A DNA stretch of 19,509 bases from Methylotenera sp. (lineage in GTDB: Bacteria; Pseudomonadota; Gammaproteobacteria; Burkholderiales; Methylophilaceae), in the NCBI GenBank assembly GCA_027487055.1, contig JAIYEJ010000328.1, forward strand, positions 1 to 19,509. The letters run 5' to 3'. This document shows, in pieces, positions 6,723 to 13,789 of this stretch. Below the pieces are notes generated by a model that made no database searches, had not been told where the DNA came from, and saw only the letters and a list, made by a program, of their open reading frames with translations. The position numbers and the translations under genes are program-made. Each line of letters opens with the position of its first letter. The first letter of the stretch is position 1.

Positions 6723-7355
6723 ATGAAGTCGAAGGTGTGGATTTTTGATTTAGATGACACCCTGCACGACGCATCTGCGTATATTTTCCCTGTCATGAAT
6801 CGCGCCATGACGCAGTACATCATGGAACAACTTGACCTTGATGAACATGAAGCACATCAACTGCGGCAGCATTATTGGCGCATTTATGGAGCAACCCTTA
6901 AAGGTTTGATGCGTCACCATGGAGTGGATGCATATCACTTTTTAAATGAAACTCACGCGTTCATGGATTTAAACAGCATGGTCGTTCAAGTGAAGCGATT
7001 ACGCCACATGCTGCAAAACCTTAAAGGGCGCAAAGTCATATTTACCAATGCACCACGCGCTTATGCGCTACGCGTGCTGGATATACTTGGAATTGGGGAT
7101 ATGTTTGACTTGGTGTTCAGTGTAGAATCAACCCGTTTTCACGCAAAACCAAGCGTGCGCGGCTTTGAAATATTACTAAAATCTATTAAAGCAGATCCTC
7201 AAGATTGTATTATGCTAGAAGACAACTTACCAGCACTGATGACCGCAAAACGTCTTGGTATGCGAACCATTTGGGTGACAAAAAAATTGCAAATACCTAA
7301 TTTTGTGGATTACAGGGTGAACTCTGTGTTAGCACTCACTCACCTTAAGCTATAA
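6723..7355 (+). CDS. HAD-family pyrimidine 5'-nucleotidase
   Basis: This 210-residue haloacid-dehalogenase-type phosphatase has all four motifs: WIFDLDDTLHDAS (Asp9 nucleophile, Asp11 acid/base), IFTNAP (106-111, Thr108), KPSVRGFE (Lys142) and MLEDNLPALMTAK (164-176, acidic Mg site E166-D167). The start of the cap, DDTLHDASAYIFPVMN, fits the pyrimidine 5'-nucleotidase subfamily, which dephosphorylates nucleoside monophosphates. Its place between argB and slmA is the arrangement I recall from other betaproteobacteria and supports the name; the substrate is inferred, not shown. A 14-bp gap separates it from the GST gene. Its stop codon overlaps a TATAAT that may serve slmA. Confidence 0.88.
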   Translation: MKSKVWIFDLDDTLHDASAYIFPVMNRAMTQYIMEQLDLDEHEAHQLRQHYWRIYGATLKGLMRHHGVDAYHFLNETHAFMDLNSMVVQVKRLRHMLQNLKGRKVIFTNAPRAYALRVLDILGIGDMFDLVFSVESTRFHAKPSVRGFEILLKSIKADPQDCIMLEDNLPALMTAKRLGMRTIWVTKKLQIPNFVDYRVNSVLALTHLKL

Positions 7356-7356
7356 T
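7329..7356 (+). promoter_or_regulatory. Likely slmA promoter (TTAGCA - 16 bp - TATAAT)
   Basis: A perfect -10, TATAAT (7351-7356), overlaps the stop codon of the nucleotidase gene. TTAGCA (7329-7334), matching the -35 consensus at four of six positions, lies 16 bp upstream. Transcription would begin near 7363, giving a leader of about 20 bases containing the Shine-Dalgarno GGGAG. This would let slmA be expressed independently of the upstream genes. Confidence 0.45.
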
Positions 7357-7383
7357 ATATGTAAAGTATTATGGGAGAATATT

Positions 7384-7956
7384 GTGGCTCAAGACCGCAC
7401 TGCAAGTCGCAAACAGCAAATTTTAGAAACACTCGCGCACATGCTAGAAATACCAAAGCGTGAAAAAATTACAACAGCCTCACTTGCCGCTAAATTAGAC
7501 GTAAGTGAAGCAGCCCTATATCGCCATTTTGCCAATAAGGCGCAAATGTTTGAAGGTTTAATTGAATTTATTGAAACCTCAGTGTTTGGCGTGATTAATA
7601 AAATCACCACCGACGAACCAGATGGCGTAAAACAAGTACAGCTGATTGTGAACATGCTACTTAAATTTGCCGAAAAAAACCCAGGCATGACCCGTGTGTT
7701 GATTGGTGATGCATTGGTAAACGAAGATGATGCTTTACAAATGCGCGTCAATCAGTTGTTAGAGCGTCTTGAGATTAGCCTTAAACAAAGCCTTAAAATT
7801 GCTGTGGCGGGCAGCGGTAAAAAAATTATGCCTGAAACACAAGCCAATCTAATTATCAGCTTCGTGATAGGCCGTTGGCATCAATATGCCAAAAGCGGAT
7901 TTAAACGTAAGCCTTCAGAGTTTGTACAAAGCCAACTAAGTATTCTAATTGGCTAA
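7384..7956 (+). CDS. slmA: Nucleoid occlusion factor SlmA (TetR family)
   Basis: SlmA binds specific chromosomal sites and, when DNA-bound, disrupts FtsZ polymers, preventing septum formation over the nucleoid. The 190-residue product (E. coli 198) aligns by eye over its whole length. The TetR helix-turn-helix ITTASLAAKLDVSEAALYRHF (residues 29-49) is nearly the E. coli sequence, followed by NKAQMFEGLIEFIE (51-64) and KNPGMTRVLIGDAL, which match the E. coli SlmA dimer and FtsZ-contact region. The start is a GTG, supported by GGGAG (7373-7377) six bases upstream. A TATAAT-type promoter lies just before. The FtsZ in this window carries the C-terminal peptide that SlmA recognises in E. coli. It is followed after 33 bp by a small ABM-like gene. 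Confidence 0.9.
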   Translation: MAQDRTASRKQQILETLAHMLEIPKREKITTASLAAKLDVSEAALYRHFANKAQMFEGLIEFIETSVFGVINKITTDEPDGVKQVQLIVNMLLKFAEKNPGMTRVLIGDALVNEDDALQMRVNQLLERLEISLKQSLKIAVAGSGKKIMPETQANLIISFVIGRWHQYAKSGFKRKPSEFVQSQLSILIG

Positions 7957-7989
7957 GTAAAATTAATTGGGCAGGTAAAATTATTTTAA

Positions 7990-8319
7990 ATGTATTCAGC
8001 GACTTTTATTTTTGAAAAAAAACAGTTTGATGATGCATTTTATCAACTTGACCAGACTATTGCTGAGTTCGCAAAAAATACAACTGGCTATTTGGGTGAG
8101 GAAAGTTGGGAAAATCCCGACACTGGTCGCATTTCAAACGTTTATTATTGGCAAACAATGGACGGGATTCGTGAACTCATGAATCACCCAAAACATCTGG
8201 AAGCTAAAGCTGCGCAATCAAATTGGCTGAACGGCTATCAAATCGTGATATCACAAGTGATGCGTGCTTATGGCGATGGAAAAATTTCACATCCAACTTC
8301 GTCTTTTTCTCATACCTAA
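7990..8319 (+). CDS. Antibiotic biosynthesis monooxygenase (ABM) fold protein
   Basis: This 109-residue protein has the size and pattern of a single ferredoxin-like ABM domain: MYSATFIFEKKQFDDAFYQL, then TTGYLGEESWENPDTGRISNVYYWQTMDGIRELMNHPKHLEAKA. A first strand, a helix, a GYLGEESWE strand and a YYWQ strand lead into the HPKHLEAK helix typical of the family. Members include quinol or haem-related monooxygenases and many proteins of unknown role, so no reaction is assigned. The protein is cytosolic. The gene follows slmA after 33 bp and may share its transcript. A 9-bp direct repeat, GTAAAATTA, occurs twice in that gap (7957 and 7975). An AGG lies too far upstream for a good ribosome binding site. 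The 37-bp gap to the converging cca gene shows no convincing terminator. Confidence 0.78.
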   Translation: MYSATFIFEKKQFDDAFYQLDQTIAEFAKNTTGYLGEESWENPDTGRISNVYYWQTMDGIRELMNHPKHLEAKAAQSNWLNGYQIVISQVMRAYGDGKISHPTSSFSHT

Positions 8320-8356
8320 ATCAATTTTAAAGTTCGGTATCTGAAGTTATCTAGAC

Positions 8357-9565
8357 TCAAAAGTTCTGTTTTATTGCCGCAAGCCTAGCCTCAAAAACAG
8401 CTTTTTTAATCGCTTGTGGTTCCCCATATTGTTTTGCAATCGCCCCAGAATCTATACTTGATGAGGCTTCCAACGCATGCATAATGAAGTCAATTTCCGG
8501 CAAAGCACAATTTTCCAACCCAGTTCTACCGCGACTATCTGCCTCACACGCTTTTAAAAAATCATCAAAGCGGGCTGGTTGGCGAATTGCGTCAAGGTCC
8601 ATTAAAAATTCTAGTAATGTCTCTGGTCGCATTTTTAAAGCCTGGTGCAATTTTCCATGAAACTTCGCCACCATCATCCCTAGCTCTTTGCAATCGTTAG
8701 GCACGCGTAAACGTTTACATACTTCTTTTACCAAGTTAACGCTTCGCGCTTCATGGCCAATATGTCTTGGTAATATATCTGTCGGCGTGGTGCCTTTACC
8801 AAGATCGTGCACCAAAGCAGCAAAGCGCACAGGTAAGCTGAAATTTTGTTTGGCGGCATAATCAATCACCATCATTACGTGCACACCCGTATCTACCTCA
8901 GGGTGATGTTTTGGTGGCTGTGGCACGCCCCACAGTTTATTTAATTCTGGCAGAATTCTCTGTAATGCTCCACATACACGTAAAACCTCAAACATACGGC
9001 TTGGCTGCGCTTCCATCAATCCTTTGGCGAGCTCTTGCCAAACACGCTCTGGCACCAGTGCATCCACCTCACCGTTTTGCACCATTTGTTGCATTAGTTT
9101 GCGCGTTTCTGATGCGATTGTAAAATCGGTGAATCTGGCAGAAAATCGTGCCGCTCGCAAAATACGCACAGGGTCTTCGACAAATGCATCGCTCACATGG
9201 CGTAACACTTTGGCTTGAATATCTGCAACGCCATTAAAGGGGTCTATTAGCTTACCATCATCACTTTTAGCAATGGCATTGATGGTGAAATCTCGACGAC
9301 TTAAGTCTTGCTCAAGCGTTACATCTGGCGCGGCATGCACTACAAAGCCTTTGTAGCCTTTAGCCGTTTTTCGCTCGGTGCGTGCAAGTGCATATTCTTC
9401 ATGTGTTTTGGGGTGTAAAAAAACTGGGAAGTCTTTACCAACTGGCTTATAACCTGCATGCAGCATGGCTTCTGGCGTACCACCTACAACGACAAAATCT
9501 TTATCTTTAACCTTTAAACCCAGCAATTCATCGCGCACAGCGCCACCAACGATAAAAATTTTCAT
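8357..9565 (-). CDS. cca: CCA-adding tRNA nucleotidyltransferase with HD domain
   Basis: Cca adds and repairs the 3'-CCA of tRNAs without a nucleic acid template. The 402-residue product (E. coli 412) starts KIFIVGGAVRDELLG, the nucleotidyltransferase signature, with metal-binding D21-x-D23 in VKDKDFVVVGG. RRDFTINAIA (90-99) and DPVRILRAARFSARF (131-145) form the rest of the class II head and the start of the nucleotide-selecting neck. A C-terminal HD phosphohydrolase domain is present, with His229 and LVHDLGKG (251-258). As in E. coli, this predicts extra phosphatase, nuclease or cyclic phosphodiesterase activity. No Shine-Dalgarno sequence is visible, so translation may depend on the upstream gene 18 bp away. 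It is the last gene of the long minus-strand series and converges on the ABM gene. Confidence 0.96.
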   Translation of the reverse strand: MKIFIVGGAVRDELLGLKVKDKDFVVVGGTPEAMLHAGYKPVGKDFPVFLHPKTHEEYALARTERKTAKGYKGFVVHAAPDVTLEQDLSRRDFTINAIAKSDDGKLIDPFNGVADIQAKVLRHVSDAFVEDPVRILRAARFSARFTDFTIASETRKLMQQMVQNGEVDALVPERVWQELAKGLMEAQPSRMFEVLRVCGALQRILPELNKLWGVPQPPKHHPEVDTGVHVMMVIDYAAKQNFSLPVRFAALVHDLGKGTTPTDILPRHIGHEARSVNLVKEVCKRLRVPNDCKELGMMVAKFHGKLHQALKMRPETLLEFLMDLDAIRQPARFDDFLKACEADSRGRTGLENCALPEIDFIMHALEASSSIDSGAIAKQYGEPQAIKKAVFEARLAAIKQNF

Positions 9566-9583
9566 GCGCGAAATATCGTCAAG

Positions 9584-10549
9584 TTATCTTCTAGCATTAA
9601 TGGCGCGGCCTGCAGCACTTCGGAATGCATCATAAGACGCGCGAGGCGAACTAAAAAGTAAATACTCTGGTGCAATCACATCCAAAGAAATTGGCGTCAC
9701 ATTTAACTCACTTGCAATGGCATCATCACAGACATTATCTACTTGCATAGAGCGAATATTGTCGCGCGTCATGAGCGGTATTGGCGATAACTGCATTGCG
9801 CTTGCTTGTGCCATCGAAAGCGCATTGTTAAGCCCAATAATAGGCCGTGTTTTACCTAACACATCCATTACTTTTTGTACTAACTCACGCAAAGTATACA
9901 CATTTGGCCCGCCCAACTCGTAAGTCTTACCATAAGTGTCGGTATTTTCTAGCGCGTTAACGAAACACTGCGCAACATCTTCTACCCAAATAGGTTGAAA
10001 TTTTGCATCAGGTTTTGCTAAAAATATCAAAGGCAAAAACTTAACCAACATGGCAAATAAACTTAAAAAGCTATCACCACGCCCAAAAATCACTGAAGGC
10101 TTAAAAATAGTAATATCGAGTTTTTTGCTAAACTCGTTCACTGCAGCTTCACCTGCAGCTTTGCTACGCAAATATTGGCTTGGCGCAGTTTTACTGGCTT
10201 GAAGCGCGCTCATCTGAATCAGGCGAGAAATACCCAACTCTTCACAGGTCTGCGCAACACGGCGTGGTAATTGATGGTGAATATTTTCGAACGTATTTTT
10301 ACTATTCTCATGCAAAATACCGACTAAATTAATCACCGCATCACTACCAAGCAAGGCTTGCTTGAGCGCCCCTTTATCCGCAATATTGCATTCCACAACT
10401 TTCACATTCGGCAATAAAATCAAATGTTTAGAAGACTCTCTACGGCGCGACAACACTTTAACTTGATATCCCACTTGGTCTAACTTAGAAACCAAGCTAC
10501 TACCTACAAAACCTGCGCCGCCTAATACTGTAATATGTTTAATCGTCAT
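9584..10549 (-). CDS. NDUFA9-like atypical SDR / NAD(P)-binding protein
   Basis: This 321-residue protein belongs to the extended/atypical short-chain dehydrogenase group. HITVLGGAGFVGSSLVSKL (residues 5-23) is the dinucleotide-binding GxxGxxG motif, DAVINLVGILHE (70-81) the next conserved strand and MSALQASKTAPSQYLRSK (113-130) carries Ser114 and the YxxxK pair Tyr126/Lys130. KPSVIFGRGDSF and PIWVEDVA follow as in proteins annotated 'complex I NDUFA9 subunit family'. In bacteria such proteins are not proven complex I subunits, and quinone- or NAD-linked roles are inferred from similarity to the mitochondrial subunit. Neighbours slt and cca are its usual partners in betaproteobacteria as I recall. 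It starts 11 bp after slt with AGAGAA as a modest ribosome binding site. Confidence 0.88.
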   Translation of the reverse strand: MTIKHITVLGGAGFVGSSLVSKLDQVGYQVKVLSRRRESSKHLILLPNVKVVECNIADKGALKQALLGSDAVINLVGILHENSKNTFENIHHQLPRRVAQTCEELGISRLIQMSALQASKTAPSQYLRSKAAGEAAVNEFSKKLDITIFKPSVIFGRGDSFLSLFAMLVKFLPLIFLAKPDAKFQPIWVEDVAQCFVNALENTDTYGKTYELGGPNVYTLRELVQKVMDVLGKTRPIIGLNNALSMAQASAMQLSPIPLMTRDNIRSMQVDNVCDDAIASELNVTPISLDVIAPEYLLFSSPRASYDAFRSAAGRAINARR

Positions 10550-10560
10550 AAATTTATTCT

Positions 10561-12585
10561 CTATTGTGCTATTTCTATTTCTTGTGTTGTTTGTTGTGAA
10601 GGCGTAACTGCTGTTTCAGATTGTTCAACATTTTCTTCAAATGCAGCGTATCTACTAGGAATAGTACCTAATCTTTGTTTTAGCGAAATTGGTTTTAAGC
10701 CCAAGCGCGGTGCATATAAGTGGGCATTTGCCATTACTTTTTGTACATAGCTACGTGTTTCAGAAAAGGGAATTGTTTCTACATAAATCGCACCTTCTAA
10801 TGGTAATGTCGCAACCCATTTTTTAGCGCGGCTTGGCCCAGCGTTGTAAGCTGCCGTTGCCATGGTTTCTTGCCCACTAAACATATTTTTTGTATAAGCC
10901 ATGTAATAAGTACCCAGCGCAATATTTGTATCTAAATCATGAATCATGCTTTTATTGTAATCATTAATCCCAGCGCGACTCGCAGCCCATTTTGCTGTTG
11001 CAGGCATAAGTTGCATTAAACCTGCTGCGCCCACGCCAGATCTTGCATAATGCATAAATCGGCTTTCTTGGCGGGTAATGCCATACACCCAAGCCTCATC
11101 TATACCGCGCTCTACTGATGCAGATTTTATTAAATTGCGATACGGAATGGGGTAACGCAATGCAAAATCATGTACATATGTCGTTTTATCTGCAGTAATA
11201 ATTGCTAAATCATACCAATTTTTTCTTGCTGCAAATTCAGCTGCTGCAAGCAATTGTTGATCATCAAAATCTTTGGTAGCAAGTGCCCACTCAGATTTTG
11301 CTTCCCACCTAAAATCTAGCCTTTGCAATGCTTCAACACGTTGAAATGCAGGGTTAGTAGTAATCTCATCGACATCTAGATCGGAAACTTTATAGATCTC
11401 TAGCGGAGCTGACATCATGTCGTCTAATTCATCTTGTGCCAACCAACCATAATAGTGACGCTCAGTTGCAAGCTTTGCAAATATTATACTTGCGTCTAGT
11501 GTTTTATTTTGTGCTTTTAAGGCGCGTGCTTTCCAGTAGCGCCATGCCCCTTCTTGCATTTGTTCTGTCGACATTTTGGCGACTGCATTTAATACTTCTG
11601 CCCAATTTTTTTCTCGTAAAGCAGCACGCACATACCAAGCTAACTGATCTTTATTTAAGCTGGAATCTTTATTCGTATAGTCTTTCTCTGCAAGCTTAAA
11701 CCATTGCAAAGCTTCTGACTCATGCCTTTGTGCAGCTTGCAATGCCAATCTGCCATAAAAATAACTTTTATCTTCTGCTGGAAATAAACTTTGTATTTTA
11801 TTAAATGAACTTAACGCTTGTTGCGAGTCATTTTTTGCAAGTTGATTCAAAGCAAACAAATTAAGCTCGCGGCCAAATTTTGAATTAAATGAAATTGATT
11901 TTTTTGCCAGTACCACGCTTGGGTTTGCATAAGTCTTATCTATTAGTTTAACTTGATTTTCTTCATACGATTTAGATCGCTTGATAATAGCCTTTGCAAG
12001 GGTCAAGCGATTGTCGGCGAGTGCTAATCTAAATCTTGCCAAAATATCATCTTCTTTAAGTAAGCCAGTATTTTGCATACGGTCAAACATATTGGCACAA
12101 TTGGCAGGCTGTTCTTTGGCTGTCATCCAAATTGCTTTGGCAGCTTCCAGTAAACTATTGTCACCATTAATCGCACTTGCCTCAGCCGCGTAACACATGA
12201 CAGCAACATCTGCTTGTTGATAATTAACAATCTCACTTGAAAAGCTTTCCCAAACTTGATTTTTAGCTAGCTTTTTTAAGTACTCCCCACGCACTCGGTC
12301 TGCAAATGGGTATTCACTATTCGCATCAATAAAGTCAGTGACTGTTTGGTGATCTGCTTCTTCTAAATTAAGCAGCATCAGCCAATATGCTGCATACGGC
12401 GCCAAGACATAGTTTTGATTTTGTAATTGTTGAACGTAATCAGCTAATGCTATTGCATTTTTTTTGTCGTATGCGGAACGTGCAGCTAAAAATTCAGCAT
12501 CTCCACTCAGTGCAAAAACTTTTGCATTTAGCAACAACACCAAACACAGCCATAAGATGCATCGTAAGGGATAAATGTTATACAT
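10561..12585 (-). CDS. slt: Soluble lytic murein transglycosylase (GH23, Slt70-like)
   Basis: Slt cleaves the glycan strands of peptidoglycan between MurNAc and GlcNAc in the periplasm, forming 1,6-anhydro ends. The 674-residue product begins with a signal peptide (hydrophobic core CILWLCLVLLL, residues 9-19). A long alpha-helical, repeat-rich region follows, as in the ring-shaped U and L domains of Slt70. The catalytic domain lies near the C-terminus: VYGITRQESRF with general acid Glu507, then GAAGLMQLMPATA, ALGTYYMAY and ATAAYNAGPSRAKKW, all GH23 motifs. A Gln/Glu-rich tail ends the protein. It starts six bases after the small membrane protein gene and has no Shine-Dalgarno sequence (CACCT precedes the ATG), so coupled translation is likely. 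Its place after the division and lipid A genes fits cell-wall remodelling. Confidence 0.94.
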   Translation of the reverse strand: MYNIYPLRCILWLCLVLLLNAKVFALSGDAEFLAARSAYDKKNAIALADYVQQLQNQNYVLAPYAAYWLMLLNLEEADHQTVTDFIDANSEYPFADRVRGEYLKKLAKNQVWESFSSEIVNYQQADVAVMCYAAEASAINGDNSLLEAAKAIWMTAKEQPANCANMFDRMQNTGLLKEDDILARFRLALADNRLTLAKAIIKRSKSYEENQVKLIDKTYANPSVVLAKKSISFNSKFGRELNLFALNQLAKNDSQQALSSFNKIQSLFPAEDKSYFYGRLALQAAQRHESEALQWFKLAEKDYTNKDSSLNKDQLAWYVRAALREKNWAEVLNAVAKMSTEQMQEGAWRYWKARALKAQNKTLDASIIFAKLATERHYYGWLAQDELDDMMSAPLEIYKVSDLDVDEITTNPAFQRVEALQRLDFRWEAKSEWALATKDFDDQQLLAAAEFAARKNWYDLAIITADKTTYVHDFALRYPIPYRNLIKSASVERGIDEAWVYGITRQESRFMHYARSGVGAAGLMQLMPATAKWAASRAGINDYNKSMIHDLDTNIALGTYYMAYTKNMFSGQETMATAAYNAGPSRAKKWVATLPLEGAIYVETIPFSETRSYVQKVMANAHLYAPRLGLKPISLKQRLGTIPSRYAAFEENVEQSETAVTPSQQTTQEIEIAQ

Positions 12586-12591
12586 AGGTGA

Positions 12592-12774
12592 TTAAAAACG
12601 AATCACGCGACTAATTAAAAACATTACAAAAATAGCTGCCAAAGTAAACCCTAAGTATTTAATGGTAACTAAGATGTAAGTAAGATATTTCTTATTTTTA
12701 GTGCTTACATACGCACCTAGCAACACAAACATCGCAATCAAGACCAATATCAAGATTAATCGAATGGTTAGCAT
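12592..12774 (-). CDS. Small two-helix membrane protein of unknown function
   Basis: This 60-residue protein is almost entirely hydrophobic. Residues 3-23 (TIRLILILVLIAMFVLLGAY) and 37-56 (TIKYLGFTLAAIFVMFLI) are two predicted transmembrane helices joined by a short basic loop (STKNKKYL). This predicts both ends on the same side. I do not recognise a family. The gene is tightly packed: 13 bp after lpxC and six bp before slt. CAGG lies a few bases upstream of the ATG. Both this gene and slt have ACCT immediately before the ATG. The context suggests an envelope role, but there is no direct evidence. It is supported as a real gene by its composition, spacing and ribosome binding site. Confidence 0.7.
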   Translation of the reverse strand: MLTIRLILILVLIAMFVLLGAYVSTKNKKYLTYILVTIKYLGFTLAAIFVMFLISRVIRF

Positions 12775-12787
12775 AGGTACCTGTAAA

Positions 12788-13726
12788 TTAATTAAAATGT
12801 GGCATTAAATTTGGTGTAAAAAATGCCGTTTGCTCCTGAAAGCCCGCGGGAGCTTCTTCAATACGCTCAAATGTAGCATACTCCCAAGCTGTTGAATCTG
12901 CCAATAATGCACGCAAAAGTGCATTATTTAAGGCATGACCTGATTTATATGCTGTAAAAGACCCCAACAAAGGGTGACCCAACATGTACAAATCTCCAAT
13001 TGCATCTAAAACTTTATGTTTTGCGAACTCATCTTGATAACGCAAACCATCTGTATTAAGTACGCGATACTCATCTAACACAATTGCATTATCTAAACTG
13101 CCACCACGCGCTAAACCATTAGCACGGAGATACTCTACTTCGTGCATAAAACCAAATGTGCGAGCGCGACTAATTTCTTTAATATAAGAATTATCTGCAA
13201 AATCTATTTTTACATTTTGACCAGAATGTTCAAAGACTGGGTGAGCGAAATCAATAGTAAAGTCCATTTTAAATCCGTGGTAAGGCTCGAATTTAACCCA
13301 CTTGTCACCTTCTATCACTTCAATCAACTTTTTGATTTTTATAAACTTTTTAGGCGCATTTTGTTCAGTAATGCCCGCCTGTTGTAACAAAAAAATAAAT
13401 GGGCCAGAACTGCCATCCATAATTGGTATTTCAGAGGCAGTGATTTCAACAATAATATTGTCTACACCCAAACCAGCCAAAGCGGACATTAAGTGCTCAA
13501 CAGTAGCAACACGCGCACCATTGTGTTCTAGGGCAGAACACATGCGCGTATCATGTACCGTATCAGGTTTTGCTTGTATTGTAGGCGCGCCGGGCAAATC
13601 GGTACGCTTAAATTCAATGCCAGTGTCGATTGCGGCTGGCTTTAAAGTCAATGTGACTTTTTCACCACTATGCAGACCAACGCCTGTAGCACTCACCTGT
13701 TTTTTTAATGTTCGCTGTTTTAGCAT
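12788..13726 (-). CDS. lpxC: UDP-3-O-acyl-N-acetylglucosamine deacetylase LpxC
   Basis: LpxC is the zinc-dependent deacetylase that commits UDP-3-O-acyl-GlcNAc to lipid A synthesis. The 312-residue product (E. coli 305) begins MLKQRTLKKQVSATGVGLHS, the usual N-terminus. The zinc ligands are all present: His78 in VEHLMSALAGLGVDN, and His237 and Asp241 in HKVLDAIGDLYMLG. The catalytic His264 is in YKSGHALNN. IMDGSSGPF (102-110) and the hydrophobic-passage region are intact. The presence of LpxC shows a Gram-negative outer membrane with lipopolysaccharide. The gene is 60 bp downstream of ftsZ, its standard position in gammaproteobacteria and betaproteobacteria. A stem-loop lies in that gap. The ribosome binding site is weak (AGTTAAG). 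Confidence 0.98.
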   Translation of the reverse strand: MLKQRTLKKQVSATGVGLHSGEKVTLTLKPAAIDTGIEFKRTDLPGAPTIQAKPDTVHDTRMCSALEHNGARVATVEHLMSALAGLGVDNIIVEITASEIPIMDGSSGPFIFLLQQAGITEQNAPKKFIKIKKLIEVIEGDKWVKFEPYHGFKMDFTIDFAHPVFEHSGQNVKIDFADNSYIKEISRARTFGFMHEVEYLRANGLARGGSLDNAIVLDEYRVLNTDGLRYQDEFAKHKVLDAIGDLYMLGHPLLGSFTAYKSGHALNNALLRALLADSTAWEYATFERIEEAPAGFQEQTAFFTPNLMPHFN

Positions 13727-13767
13727 CTTAACTTTAGTACTTATTTACTTTTTTCAACCCAATTGAC

Positions 13768-13789
13768 TAAGCGTATATTTTAACGCTTA
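13768..13789 (-). other. Stem-loop covering the ftsZ stop codon
   Basis: On the transcribed strand TAAGCGT (13789-13783, including the ftsZ stop codon TAA) and ACGCTTA (13774-13768) are perfect 7-bp inverted repeats around an 8-base AT-rich loop. No run of U follows (GTCAATTGGG), so it is unlikely to be an efficient intrinsic terminator. It could act as a partial terminator, an RNase processing site or a stabiliser between the ftsZ and lpxC reading frames. Confidence 0.45.

Noticed and set aside
7326..7339. GTGTTAGCACTCAC before slmA, resembling an SlmA site
   Set aside because: It differs from GTGAGTACTCAC by length and central bases and lies in coding sequence; similarity is too weak to call an operator.
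7921..7930. TTTGTACAAA palindrome inside slmA
   Set aside because: A single 10-bp palindrome inside coding sequence, with no promoter nearby.
7957..7983. Direct repeat GTAAAATTA between slmA and the ABM gene
   Set aside because: Short, AT-rich and only two copies; could easily be chance, so mentioned only in the gene entry.
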